Shown piece by piece: positions 20,710-31,644 of a stretch of 64,000 nt of DNA. The notes below the pieces were generated by a model. That model had not been told where the DNA came from. It saw only the letters and a list, made by a program, of their open reading frames with translations, and ran no database searches. A program made the position numbers and the translations under genes. Numbering within the stretch: position 1 is the first letter of the stretch; each line of letters begins with the position of its first letter. The DNA is from Ancylostoma caninum. Taxonomy: Eukaryota; Nematoda; Chromadorea; Rhabditida; Ancylostomatidae. The DNA lies in the NCBI GenBank assembly GCA_037903475.1, contig JBAJFG010000590.1, forward strand, positions 496,001-560,000. The letters are read 5' to 3'.

Positions 20710-22129
20710 TTTCGATCCTCTGTTGCTTTTCTTTTCCTTTTCATTTGGGTCTTTTGCTGGTCTATTTGCTACGCCTCATTTGGCATATAATAGATATGAA
20801 TAAACAAATGAATAAGCAAACGAGTACATAGTTAATGCCGGACTATGCCTGTCTGTATGCTAAATCAGGCTAATCCTAAGCACGCGCAGATTTGAGCTTA
20901 TTCAAACTGACACTCCACAAATTTCAGTACATCACTTTGTAACAGCTGCGAAAAACGGTGAAAACTGAAATTACTTGGGAGAAATCCATGATTGCGGAAA
21001 TTTTCTGCGCGTTTACAGCACCGCTGAATTTTTCGAAAGTCCCTCAGTTGGCGAACGAAACATGTTTTCGTTTTTCCACGGCGAGATCCACGCGAGCAAT
21101 GACACTCCAGATGCCCTAAAGTGCAACAATTAGGCGAAAAAGCGCAGCGTTGTTATGTATGATATGGACTTGAAGTACAAAACGTGTGACCTTTGTACGT
21201 GCAATTGCGCACGTTCACAACGCGGAATCTGTCATCCTCTAAGTGCAATCGTATTTTCAAGCACAGTATCTGAAAGGCAACGGTGCTGAAATAGTATAAG
21301 ACGAAAAGTACACAAGTGCGATCAACCGGCTACGAGCTGTACCGGTTGTCCGTAAGATCAAACACAGGGTAAAAAGCGTGCATAATACCAAGTAAAATTG
21401 TGAGTACACATGATTAAATCAGGAAATCATTCTGTTAGAGAAGTAGTAGAAATTCAGAAAGGAAAAATGGAACTAGAATATTTTATGTCAGCCTCAAAAA
21501 CGCAGAAACCTCACTCGTGCTGTTTCACCTGCGCTATTTTGTTAGTCGAGTTTGTTTATTTCTACCGTGAAAATTAGGGGTAAACAAAGCGCCTGAGATT
21601 CAAAGGATAACTTATTTTTCCTTAGAGAGAAAGTGCAATCATCGCACTCTTGCAAACTTTGCGAATCTCTTTTTCTATCGATGGTCTCTGATGCATGCCT
21701 GCCAGAGGAGAACAACAATTAATCAAAATGGTCGTCTGCAAGGTGTTCGTAAGCAAGGGAAATTTTCGTGCTCTTGCAAGGTTTCCTCCCAAAATCTTAA
21801 ATAATTAAAAGACACAGAGCTGAAAAACCATTTGTTTTTGACTTAGACATTCTCTCTTCATTGAGCATTAGACGTTGTAGAACTTTGAATTTCACAAGAG
21901 CTCAGCCTCTTGGTAAAGCAACCTACCACTAACTTCTTATAAAAAAAAGACAAATTCAGAATTCGTGCGATAGAGCAAAGAAACAATTTTCTTGTCAGTA
22001 AACAATGCTTTTCAATAGTTTCAAGTCTTTCCAACAATTTCCGCTCGTGTGATTCGAGTAGGCTATTCTCGAGCAAACTTCTTGGTTTTTAGCATTTGGG
22101 CATAGACAAAGCAAGGTATAGACAGACAT
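20710..22129. other. No gene recognised; AAATG-type tail near 20800
   Basis: An ATGAATAAACAAATGAATA-type tail at about 20795-20820 suggests a retroelement 3' end. The rest contains only short frames; the minus frames at 21858-22222 overlap one another and the following repeat. Confidence 0.45.
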
Positions 22130-22414
22130 CAGTGGCGGACGCAGGGGGGGGGGGGGGGGGGGGGGGGCGCGCCCCCCCCCGAGAATGGGTCGCCAAATTT
22201 TCGAAATTACTTTACAATACAAATAAAAATCTTGTGTTAGTTTATTTTTAATTGTTTATTTTTATTATTATTTTTAATATATTTTTTATTTATTGTTTAT
22301 TATTATAATTAATATTATTATTAATTTTATTTTCCGTCTGGGTCCCCAAAACGGCGGAGACCCCACTTTTCTTCCCACGCCCCCCCTCCCGCCCACTTTC
22401 TGCGTCCGCCACTG
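22130..22414. mobile_element. CAGTGGCGG-type MITE, copy 1
   Basis: A 285 bp element with inverted ends CAGTGGCGGACGCAG and its reverse complement CTGCGTCCGCCACTG. It has long G and C runs just inside each end (a G run of over 20 near 22144) and an AT-rich core. The same element, inverted, is at 29967-30252, and an end fragment is at 35988-36036. Flanking bases do not show a clean target duplication at this copy. No coding capacity. Confidence 0.78.
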
Positions 22415-25400
22415 ACATGTAGCTGGTGCTAGGTAAAGAATGAATTTAAGTAGGTCTGGCAAATCCCCGTAGTGCCTCCGGGTCCCGGTGAACTGTGAAT
22501 TTACAAAAACATTCATCAGCGCATTTTCCTTAAGTTTTGCATGCATTCTGACTATATTGATTCATTCTCCATGTACGTTCCATTTTTTCCTATTTTTCAG
22601 AGAGGAATCATATTGTTTTCTATTGTTCTAATGTAAATTCAGCCTTTCTGTTAAAGTAACCTAGGGCATGTGATCTCTCAAATTTTTTCCTGATTTACGG
22701 ACGGTCCAATCTGATGATCTGATGCTAGGCCAAGTCTGGGCCCAAAAGGAACCCACGCGCAGTTATCCTAATTCAATTCTGTACTAGGTGGATTGGCAAA
22801 CGCCACAAAGAATTTTCTCTCTCCCCGTCCACATCCTGTCACTCTCGCCTAAATATTTTTTTTTGCAATTGTTTTTTATTTTCTTGTTTTATACTCCTTG
22901 GATGAAAGACTTTGTGAAAACTTGTTCTCGTTCTCACATCTACAACGGCTGCACACTTTTATAAAATCAACTTCTGTCACTTTTCTCACAAGTTTCCGCG
23001 TAGCTTGAGCAGCAGCAGCTGAAAGCCGGCTCTGATGTAGGGTCACCAAAGATGAGGAGATGTTATCACTAGAGAGTCTGGTCAGACTTCATATTCGCTG
23101 AATCGCTCACCAGCGAGAATCCCTAGCAACTGGGTTTTGCATGGGTTCCAGCTGTGTAAGCGAGCCCACAATGCACGAGTTTTCACTGAGATCTGCATCA
23201 GGTTTGCATAAGTTCCCGATGGCTGGATCCTGGATTCACGAACATACAACAGTGCAACACCAGGTTAGTAGACCAAGTTTTATGCTCTGCGCATTATAAC
23301 ATGGCCTACTATCCCGGATAGACGGTCAGGCCAGACATCGTTGGCTAGCTTGCTGTTTCATGAATCGTAGTCCTGCGCGAGATCTTAATAAGACAGATCA
23401 TGCTTGATCTAAGAATATGTTGGAACGGTCTCGGTTATGCATCGGTAATGCAGGGTTATGGTTAGTCGTAGGAAATGAATGCAGCTTCTAATGCCATGCA
23501 GAAATGATGCAGACCGTTTACAAAATCATGCTGGATTTCTGTGTAGACAAGTTTATAGTTCAAGGCTTCTGGAGTTTTCCACTGGTATTATAGATTTCTT
23601 CCCCTTTCCTTTTCTCTCTTCCTGTTTTCCTCTCTCTTTCTCAAGGTTTTTCATTTCACATATTGAGTTTTAAAGTTACACTAGTTGCTATTCAGTGCTG
23701 ATTTATGCGCTACTGTACGTTTTCCTGGAGAAGCATAATAAATAATAAAGAAAATAACGTAGTAGAATAGAAAAAAAGAAACTCCTTGGGTTATGAAAAC
23801 TTCTGCTGGAGCACTCGTGTAGAAATAACGCATAAAGTCTTGTTCCTCTGAGCCATGTAATCTCTGCAGCTCCACTCTAGTGAAGCCAGTTTATAGCTTG
23901 CCGTTATCGCTCTCGTAAAACATTTCGGTCTCAACAAATGACTGAAATTTCATCTAGGAAGGATAAATATATATGATCATTGAACTTTCACCTTGCCGCT
24001 TCTTCCTTGTCAAATTTGCTCTTTCAAGAATCGTCTTGAGGATGAAATGTGGATTAGAAAAAACTCCCTGAACGCGTTGGTCCCTCGTCAACGGATCGGA
24101 TCACAACCAGTACAGACATAGTCCCACTGGCCAAACAAGTTTTGTTTTGATGAAACTTCTACTAGGGCTTGTTTACGAGGTGCTGGACACCTCTGGACTC
24201 TCGGCAAGTGCAGGAGCCAGGCTGAGAGGAATAGTCTACGTGATAGCCATCGAGTCCACTCTGAAATTTCGCGTATTTTTGTGGATGCACTCCCTGAACC
24301 ACGCAGATTGATGAGAACAGGTCAACTACCTATACTCGGTCGATCATGACTTGCAAATGCAGGATCCAATCTTCTGAAGACATTCAGCTGATATGGAGAG
24401 GAGCCCAGCTGACCTACAAATCACAAAGTGCTCGGACGGAAGTCATTTGTGCTTGTGTGCGTGCGTGAGTGTTTGTCGCGAGAAGTCCCCGAAGCAATTA
24501 GGACTCGTGCCATTTCGTCGAATGTTTTTCGCGCTCCACTCATGGCACTCGTGTCACATCGCCCGTTGTGTTTTCGCTACACCGAGGACAACGGATCGAG
24601 TCCTTGTGCTATATGTTTATTATGAACGGCTCGGCGTCAAGCGGCTCAAAGACCACTGCCTCTGGATAAGTCAGCAGTAAGGAGATATGCGCTATTGGCA
24701 GCGGTGGTAGCACGACATGCTTGGTTCAGACATAATTAGTACTCTGACGGGTCATGCATCGAGTTAGAGGTAGACATTTTTGATTTGTCGCGCCACAGCC
24801 AAGCGTCGTAGCCGCTCGCAGTGGTCACTATATGCGATCAGTGAGAGCTTTGGTGACGAGTGCACACAGCTGCCCAGAACAGAGAATACAACCTTCCAGA
24901 CCCATAAGCTTTCTCTAAAATGATGTCGAAAGAGGCAATGATTCACTTGTTATTTATTCATATCATATTTATTCATATCATGTAGACAATTTATTTATTT
25001 ATTCAGTTCACTCCGTCCGTCCTCCGAGAGCGGTTGGCTCCAAAACAGCTCTCCGGTCGCAACGACCAAGAAGCGAGTTCCTATCAAGAAGACCGGCGCG
25101 GGAAGGAGAAGGCTCCAACCCAACCCGTATTAAGCACATGTGGGTTGTATGCCTTTGTTTCCGGCAGATCGGTTGCGCGCATGCCAATGACCAGCAGGAG
25201 CAGAAGAAAGCCGATGACTCGATCGCTTGATGAAACTGCGAGACAGCGAAGGAACTCGGCGAAACTGGACCACTCTGCTCGATCGTGTACGAACAGATTT
25301 GCTGGACTCTTCGCGAAAAAAGTCAGACACACTCTGTACTATCGCGATAAAGAGAAATGAATAAAGAATAAAGAGGCACTAATGCAGTAAATGCACGGTT

Positions 25401-25589
25401 TCTTTCCTATTCCTTTTTAGGATCTTCTCGGGGACAATCGCGCAATGCAATTTAAAGGTGTTCAAGGAGATACCCAGACGGCAATCCTCAACAAGGTAGA
25501 CCATATACTTTTCATCTGTCTTCTAATAGCCGCAACGCTACAGACCAGGAGCCGTATCCAGTACAATTAACCGTGGAAGAGAAAACACA
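22415..25589. other. Gene-poor DNA, nothing recognised
   Basis: Over 3 kb with overlapping short frames only. The frames at 25034-25360 (108 codons plus, 82 and 66 codons minus) precede AATGAATAAAGAATAAAGAGG, which could be a retroelement or UTR tail, but none of the translations has a known motif. TATTTATTCATATCAT-type repeats lie at 24949-25005. Confidence 0.4.
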
Positions 25590-25815
25590 GAGCGGAGATA
25601 TGCCCGTTCTCATTGGTTTTTATCCACTCTGTTATCCAATATAACTCATCCATCCACGTGTTTATTTGTTGGCGCACTTTCGGTGTCTTGACGAGAGACA
25701 ACATGAATTGAAAAAGGGCTAGACCATGGATACTTATTAAACGCAAATCGACTGGGTGAACATATCCTGCAGTGACACGAGTGAATTCGCATATCCGTGG
25801 ATATATTACTAGTGA
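25590..25815 (+). pseudogene. Decayed coding repeat, copy B, family unknown
   Basis: One plus frame reads TQIDWVNISCSDTSEF ending near 25810, paralleling copy A at 8070-8215. Upstream, TTTTTATCCACTCTG and CGCACTTTCGG lie directly next to GAGAGACAACA, whereas in copy A the equivalent blocks are about 760 bp apart. Copy B therefore shows the arrangement without the insertion. The protein family is not recognised. Confidence 0.45.
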
Positions 25816-25819
25816 ATAG

Positions 25820-27017
25820 CAGCGGCGCGGCAGATTCGGGTAGAGAATATCCTAGACCATGATGAAAGCATTATCGGTCGAGGATTGACCGTGCCACGGG
25901 CCTGATCCACATTCATTCAGCCGTTCGGAGTTTCCTGCACATGACCACAATGGCGCAGATGGATAATTCTGCGCTCAATTCGTGGTGCAAAATAGCACTG
26001 GACCAGGATTTCCACTACTGCTAAGTCCCTTTTAATGCTGGTAAAAGCACATGTTACAAATTGGGATATACAGTTGTGCCGTAGTATGACTGTCTTGTTA
26101 TTCCATTTGGAGGCAGCGGTGAAGGTTTGTCTGTGAATCGACTCGCTTGCTTAGTTGTAATCCCTCATGACGTTTGCTCCGATGTTTGGTCGAATGTGTT
26201 AGTTCCTGTTGGAAAGGGTAACACTCCCACGTGGCTGAAATGTGACTGAGGATAAAATATCACGTAATCTTTCTGTTTCGCTTTATTTATAGGACACTTT
26301 GATTTCTCTGTATAACTTGTCACCGAAGCGAAGATAGCGTTTAGTGACCAGTTACGATATCCGAAGTCGACAAAACCAGAAACTTACTGATGGAATTAAG
26401 TAAGCATACATTAGGTTGTTGCGAAATTGACTGTCGGAATCTAAGTGTTGACTTTCGTTGATCAAAATTAGATGCCTTTGTTTATTATCAATCAATACAG
26501 TTTTCTTTTCGTGCACTATCATTATACGAAAACTAATCACTGCGATGAGTTTCCTCCGGCACTCGTCAGTAAGGTGAAAAAACTTTGTGAATATGCCTGA
26601 TTTGTTTCTTGTCTAACTTATTTTTACTCACCACATTTTTCTTAAAATTAGAAGCTTAATGTGAAAATTGTTTCGGGTTAGTATAAACCGATGTTAAATG
26701 CATGATTGTGCACTTTTCCATGAAGTAGACAGAACCAGAACCTCACTGATGGAGTTAGTGAGGGTCTGAGTCAGCACCTATGCCAACTCTCAGCTAATTT
26801 CTTGCTTACGGCAAAAATGAATCTGGGTTATCAGAATCACTGAAGCCGATGGTGTGTTTTGAGGAGAGGTATTACCATCCGAGCTCATGATAATGATTGA
26901 GAGAAATTTTTTACGCTCGAGCTTATTAAGGACCTTCCATCACGTGTAGTGTAAACAAAAAAGTAATTTAAAGGCAGCACGAGTTGAAATCTTCGACTCG
27001 GACCTCAGCAGCGAACC
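25820..27017. other. No gene recognised
   Basis: Two related segments face each other: ACCAGAAACTTACTGATGGA (26371) and ACCAGAACCTCACTGATGGA (26731). TTTCCTCCGGCACTCGTCAG (26549) is matched at 3166 by a diverged block. These suggest an unnamed small repeat. No gene seen. Confidence 0.4.
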
Positions 27018-27302
27018 CTAAAGTAGGCGTCGCGCACATCGCGAACCTGCAAGGAACCCACACAGTAACGACTTACCTGCAGAAAACGGCGAACTGTTGT
27101 CGCGTGCACACCTGGTCGGCCAGGAGGGCTCGACGCGCCAGCTCACGCATTTAAACGCATGCGGGCTGCTACCGATTCCCTGTCTCCGTGCTGGGACCGA
27201 TTTGCGCACGCAGGGCGCCGCCGGAATACTCGTCCGCGCACGGAAGGCAGCATCGCGTTTTCCCGGCTTTCTTGGGTGTTTCACGCGATTTCAACAACGG
27301 AT
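27018..27302 (+). promoter_or_regulatory. GC-rich, CpG-rich island upstream of a candidate exon
   Basis: About 285 bp rich in CG dinucleotides (many CGCG, GCGC words) in AT-rich surroundings, ending just before the ATG at 27303. Several frames are open on both strands, as expected from low stop density. It may be the promoter or leader of the candidate exon that follows. No core promoter motif is clear. Confidence 0.3.
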
Positions 27303-27429
27303 ATGAGCAACACACCCCCAAAAACCCCAAAATCCGGCGAAATCAGAAACATGATGGTTTCGACGGGTGCTGCCTTTAAGTTCCTTCGTGTCGTGAATAT
27401 TGTGGACATCTGTTTTCAATCTTTCATTG
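27303..27429 (+). CDS. Candidate first coding exon, unknown protein
   Basis: From ATG 27303 the frame reads MSNTPPKTPKSGEIRN followed by MMVSTGAAFKFLRVVN and IVDICFQSFI. Third positions are richer in G/C than the AT-rich DNA around (TTC, AAG, GTC, GTG, ATC). A GT donor (G|GTTAGC) follows at 27430, just before the in-frame stop. A basic Pro/Lys/Thr start and a hydrophobic stretch beginning near residue 18 would suit a small membrane or mitochondrial protein. No continuing exon could be joined in frame with confidence, so this remains a guess. The antisense frame (27291-27713) is also open for 140 codons. Confidence 0.3.
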
Positions 27430-27960
27430 GTTAGCTTTCGGTATTTAACACTTTTATCAAGCCAGGCTAGGCTAACAAGATAACAAACAGCACGGCAAAC
27501 AAGTAAGTAGACGAATCCAACCCGAAAAAAAAGCCAATAAAAGTTTTCATATGAAAGTGAGGTGTTCTCAAGCAGAACGGCAGCTTGGACCAGTTTGACG
27601 GTAAGCCTGATAAGATTGTAATGAAGTAGACTATCACAAAGGAGAAACATCCAGACAGAAGGAATTACGTACGATCCTTTTTGGCAAGCTATAATATAAC
27701 ACCGACTTCTCATCTAGCAATTCCACTCTCCGTGAAAGTGACGTGACGAAAAAAAAGTAAGTAAGGTCTATGAAATGGCCGTGATCTATGCGAGCTTTCC
27801 GAGCCTGCACTAACGCTGGGGTGTATTTTATGGGAAAAAGCGAAAAATTAGGATACTTCATGTGCTACCCCACTGAGCGGTAATTCCCCTCGAGATCAAC
27901 TATGACTTTGTAGAAATTCTGCCTTTCTAAGACCATTCTAGGTTTTTCTTCTTGTTAACA

Positions 27961-28229
27961 GTCTCTGGATGAGCTCCTTCAAAGGCCATGCTCAGCATAT
28001 CCACAAAGTGGTGAGATTAGGCTCAAAATTCGATTATTTAGCTTATAAAGAACTGGATCGGGATCAAAACAGCATTGACGAGGAACTAGTTCGTCGACTG
28101 GCAATCACCCCTTTGTTGACAACGCCAAGGCTATCCATTCAAGCACTTGGAGCTGATGATGTGATTTCAAGCGAGAATCGCGGATGTACTCTAATTCACG
28201 AATCGTCCCAGATTGTGATGCCCTTTTAG
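27961..28229 (+). CDS. Candidate last exon, unknown protein
   Basis: A good acceptor (TTCTTCTTGTTAACAG) ends at 27960. The frame continues LWMSSFKGHAQHIHK, SKFDYLAYKELDRDQ and LVRRLAITPLLTT to a stop at 28227-28229. Composition is soluble, charged and coding-like. The phase requires two bases from the upstream exon, which does not fit the 27303 exon directly. It may belong to that gene through an unseen exon, to another gene, or to a transposon. No domain recognised. Confidence 0.28.
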
Positions 28230-28856
28230 GACATCGTGATTGGGATTTACGTAGGGCTGGCTTTGAACATTTGAGACAACCATTTTTATGCAGAAAAAGA
28301 ATCAGAGCTTTATGGGGACACAAACGCAACACATCTCATAGAACATATTGTGTTTGCACTCTCTCATGGCGCTTGGAATCAGAGCCAGAACGGGATATAG
28401 GCTCTTGTGCGCTGTTATTGTTGTGCACAGAACTATCCTTCTCAATTCCGACGCTTTTGGGACGAAGATCACCTAAAATGATGTGCACAATAGTTCTGAA
28501 CGAAGTGATGTCTGAATAGCGAGCGAAGCATAAAAATCTCTGAATAACAACAGGAGTCCTATTCCATGCGTGGTTGGCTCTCAACGAATTTCGAAGGTGA
28601 TTGTTAGACAGAAGACATAAAGAGGCACGAAAGAAATCTCAAGCTTCCGACTACGCGGACCACTGTTAAATAGCTGCAGCTACTGTACTGCTACATATGT
28701 ATGTGTATGTCGGCAGATAGACCAACAAATGTCTTTAAACTAACATGTTCGCGGGCCAGAGGCGAGCCATACTAGATTATCCTCTCTCAGCCAAAAACAA
28801 CCATTAGAGCTACTTAGGCCATTCACCTTCCGAGCTGGAAATGTCTGTATTATTAA
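28230..28856. other. No gene recognised
   Basis: Short frames only. The segment just before 28857 may be further decayed RTE sequence, but nothing readable remains. Confidence 0.4.
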
Positions 28857-29000
28857 CGACCTAGAGGTGCCCCGAAAAAGCGATGGAAAGACATGATTGG
28901 GAGAGATTTAGAAGAACTTCACATCATAGAAGACGCCCAAGATCAAACTTTTTGGTGTAGTAGAACCCGTAAAGCGAACCCTGCAGGGGAGAAACGTTAA
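28857..29000 (+). pseudogene. RTE-type polyprotein C-terminal fragment
   Basis: The frame reads PRGAPKKRWKDMIGRDLEEL and ends FWCSRTRKANPAGEKR then TAA at 28998-29000. R-G-A-P-K-K-R-W-x-D near the end, followed by a basic tail, is the standard finish of RTE-like endonuclease/RT proteins. Only the last ~48 codons remain, as expected from 5' truncation. It directly precedes a purine-rich GAGAAGAAGAAGAA run and a foldback element. Confidence 0.75.
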
Positions 29001-29013
29001 AGAGAAGAAGAAG

Positions 29014-29222
29014 AACTGTGCAGCAAGAACGCAGCTCGAACGACGTAATGATTTAGAAACCCTAAGCAACGGTTGTTTGCTACCGTCCCTCAGTAGTTGC
29101 TGCTAAAGGGAGGAAAGCTTGAGCAGCAATCGAGCTGAGGATGGCAGCAGCAGGCAACCGTTGCTGCTAAGGTTTCTACTCGAACCATTACGCCGTTCGG
29201 GCTACGTTCGTGCTGCACAGTT
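29014..29222. mobile_element. 209-bp foldback element
   Basis: Inverted arms start AACTGTGCAGCAAGAACG on the left and, read in reverse complement, AACTGTGCAGCACGAACG on the right. They continue through CGAACGACGTAATG and AAGCAACGGTTG, so most of the element can form a hairpin with a small loop near 29110. No coding capacity. It sits immediately after the RTE tail. Confidence 0.68.
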
Positions 29223-29261
29223 ATCACAGAATACGTTCGTGCTGCACAGTTATCACAGAAT
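29204..29261 (+). repeat. Perfect 29-bp tandem duplication
   Basis: A unit beginning ACGTTCGTGCTGCACAG and ending ATCACAGAAT occurs twice without mismatch at 29204-29232 and 29233-29261. The first unit overlaps the end of the preceding foldback. Zero divergence suggests a recent event. Confidence 0.85.
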
Positions 29262-29360
29262 AAACACAAAGAACTTGCCATCAGTCATGAGGCAAAGTCA
29301 ATTTATACGTCGTATGGCTCGGATGTTACACAAGTATGAGACATTCTAATGTTTTGAAAC

Positions 29361-29428
29361 CGACATCGTTTTCAAGAGGTGTTTCGTTTAGAGGCGACAT
29401 CGTTCTCAAGAGGTGTTTCGTTTAGAGG
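29361..29428 (+). repeat. 34-bp tandem duplication
   Basis: Two units starting CGACATCGTT and ending GTTTAGAGG, with one mismatch (TTTTC/TTCTC), at 29361-29394 and 29395-29428. Confidence 0.8.
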
Positions 29429-29937
29429 TCATTAATTTTATATGTATACGTATAGATGAATGAATATATGCATGAATACATGAAATGAATGAATAATAAA
29501 AATAAAAATAATAATAACAATGATGAAATAAATGAAGTCAGTCAATCGACGGATTCTCCTCATATCGTAATTATCGACGTCACAAGAATATCAGGAGCGG
29601 GATGGATGGAAATGCTGTGGAAAAGACCTCGTTGGCGATTGGACGAAGCCATTCAATGGAGATGCGAAGAAGTCGGCCGAACTCTTCGCACGTTATGCTA
29701 GATCTTCATTATGCCGGTGTGATTAAAGAGTGTAAACAATAAACAATAAGCGTATATATGTTACTGATTTTATATGTAATGTTTTAGTTACAATGTTGTA
29801 TATACGTAGTTGTTGTTAGCGTTGTTCGACTCTGATTGTTAAAGTTGCTCGACTCTGAATTATTTTTCTTATTTGTATTCAGTTTTATAAAGTTTTCCCT
29901 TGAGCATACGCACTGAATGAATGAATCACCGGTGAGC

Positions 29938-30385
29938 AGCGCTTTTTGGTGTGGTTCAGTTCGAGGCAGTGGCGGACGCAGAAAGTGGGCGGGAAGGGGG
30001 GGGGGGGGCGTGGGAAAAGAAGTGGGGCATCCGCCGTTTTGGGGACCCAGACGGAAAATAAAATTGATAAGAATATTAAATATAATAATAAATAGTTGAT
30101 AAGAATTACATTAAAAAATAATATTAAAAAATATTAAAAATAAATAAGTAAAAATAAACCGATACAAGATATTTATATGTTTTGTGAAGTAATTTCAAAA
30201 ATCTGCCGACCCATTCTCGGGGGGGGGGCGCCTCCCCCTGCTTCGGCCACTAGTTAGAGGAATCATCAGGCGACAATGTCTCTTCGGTTTTTTTTGAGGT
30301 GGTAATGAGATAAGCCAATACGATTGTAAAAATCTATGTTGGCGGTTTTTGTAAAAATTATAGAGCACAGATAGGAGCCTGAAGT
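29938..30385 (+). repeat. Host repeat interrupted by a CAGTGGCGG element
   Basis: GCGCTTTTTGGTGTGGTTCAG before the insertion and GAGGAATCATCAGGC after it are continuous in the copy at 43424-43590 (GCGCTTTTTTCGTATGG, then GAGGAATCATTCAG). Later blocks also agree (TGTAAAAATCTAT, TTTTTGTAAAAATTATAG, AGGAGCC). The 43.4 kb copy therefore shows the uninterrupted state. Confidence 0.7.
29967..30252. mobile_element. CAGTGGCGG-type MITE, copy 2, probable hAT-like
   Basis: 286 bp, inverted relative to copy 1 at 22130-22414 and nearly the same length. It begins CAGTGGCGGACGCAG and ends GCTTCGGCCACTA, with G runs inside both ends. It is flanked by GTTCGAGG (29959-29966) and GTTAGAGG (30253-30260), an 8 bp duplication with one mismatch that is present once in the uninterrupted host copy. 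An 8 bp duplication points to the hAT superfamily; a 9 bp reading (Mutator-like) is not excluded. Confidence 0.72.
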
Positions 30386-30389
30386 TGAA

Positions 30390-31429
30390 AATTCGAGGAT
30401 AAGCAGGCACCATTGCCTTTTTATTACTTCACTTCACTTTATTTTTCCTGTCATCTTATAATTTGAAGAATATAAAAGTTAACGTCGTGGATTTTTTGTA
30501 GCCGGTAAAAACAGAGTCGTCTGGGTAATTAATAGTTGAGGTGCCGATTTGAACACTGGTGAATCCTAGGAAGGGAATGATACACGCCACAATCATACTT
30601 GGCTTTTCTCCTGGCTTCGTTGTGCTGTGAACTCCTCCGTTTGACTATCCAAGTTTTCGACTTCGCCATAATCGAATATTTCAGGTGAGTTATGTTTAGA
30701 ACGTCATCCGGTCCTGCTATACTAAATACGTACTTTCTCTTGAAGCTGAGCTGTAAAAATACATGTTAATGTGCCGGAAAACTCTACAGATGAGTCAACG
30801 TCGCACGTGCACCACGACGTTCCCATCGTTCTTCAACGTTCAACCTCCTGACGCTTTTTAACATGGCAAACAAATGATAATCGCTAGCGATAAGTCCCGC
30901 TGCACACTGGGTGGTCTTCTTCCTGCAGTAAATTTCCGCCACGATGAAATGTTGCACATGAGTTGTTTGGGCAGTGTAAAAGAGAACAAAGGACTAAAAA
31001 ATGGCGGTACAGACCAGACAGAACCAGAAATATTTATGACCAGAGAAGCTTCAGTTGTACGTACATTTTCAGCAACGTCGCTTTCTACAGAAATTCACAG
31101 CAATTTACGTGATATCGGATTCGTACAGATAAAAACCTAGGGGGCTATAACAAAAATTATTGGGAAAGCACCCCTCAGAAATGGGTCAAAGAGTTCCTGA
31201 GTATCATTTTACCTTTGGTTCCTCGATTTCGTCAACATTTTAAAACACTTAATATAATCTAGTTTTTGGAGCACTATGTAGTTTTGAAAAATTTAGTTAC
31301 CCACGATAACAATCACTTCTTTTGTTGGGAAAGTGATCTAACACAGTACTAATTCATGCTTACTCAACGAATCATCGAGTTTGAACCTATCTCCTTGAGG
31401 ATATGAATACGTGGCGAAGTAGTAAGAAG
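30390..31429. other. No gene recognised
   Basis: The longest frame (30874-31140, 88 codons) lacks motifs. Nothing else is visible. Confidence 0.45.
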
Positions 31430-31640
31430 CGCATCTGTCGCGTGTGCCTGCGTGACAAAAGGTACGCTGCTGGCCTGTGATTGGTCGATTCATGTGCGCG
31501 TGGCGGCTGCAGCCTTCTAGGCTACGAGTAGTTCTGCGTGGATATGGACAACCTTTCTAAGCTTGAGTGGGACAGATGAGTGCTATCGGAACCCAATAAT
31601 TGTGAGAAGGTGGGCACCGATGTCACTTAGTGCATTTAAT
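31430..31640 (+). repeat. Dispersed repeat, plus copy (partner of 20455-20700)
   Basis: Shares TGATTGGTCGATTCATG, AGCTTGAGTGGGACA, TATCGGAACCC and ATGTCACTTAGTGC with the reverse complement of the 20.5 kb copy. The left part contains GCGTGTGCCTGCGTGACA-type words like the neighbouring MITE family. No coding capacity. Confidence 0.55.
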
Positions 31641-31644
31641 TAAT

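Noticed and set aside
26410..26440. Mariner-like terminus TTAGGTTGTTGCGAAATTG
   Set aside because: Not preceded by TA, with no second end and no transposase text nearby; resemblance may be chance.
27291..27713. 140-codon ATG frame on the minus strand
   Set aside because: At this base composition a few frames of this length are expected by chance in 64 kb on both strands; its C-terminal third is the antisense of the better plus-strand candidate exon.
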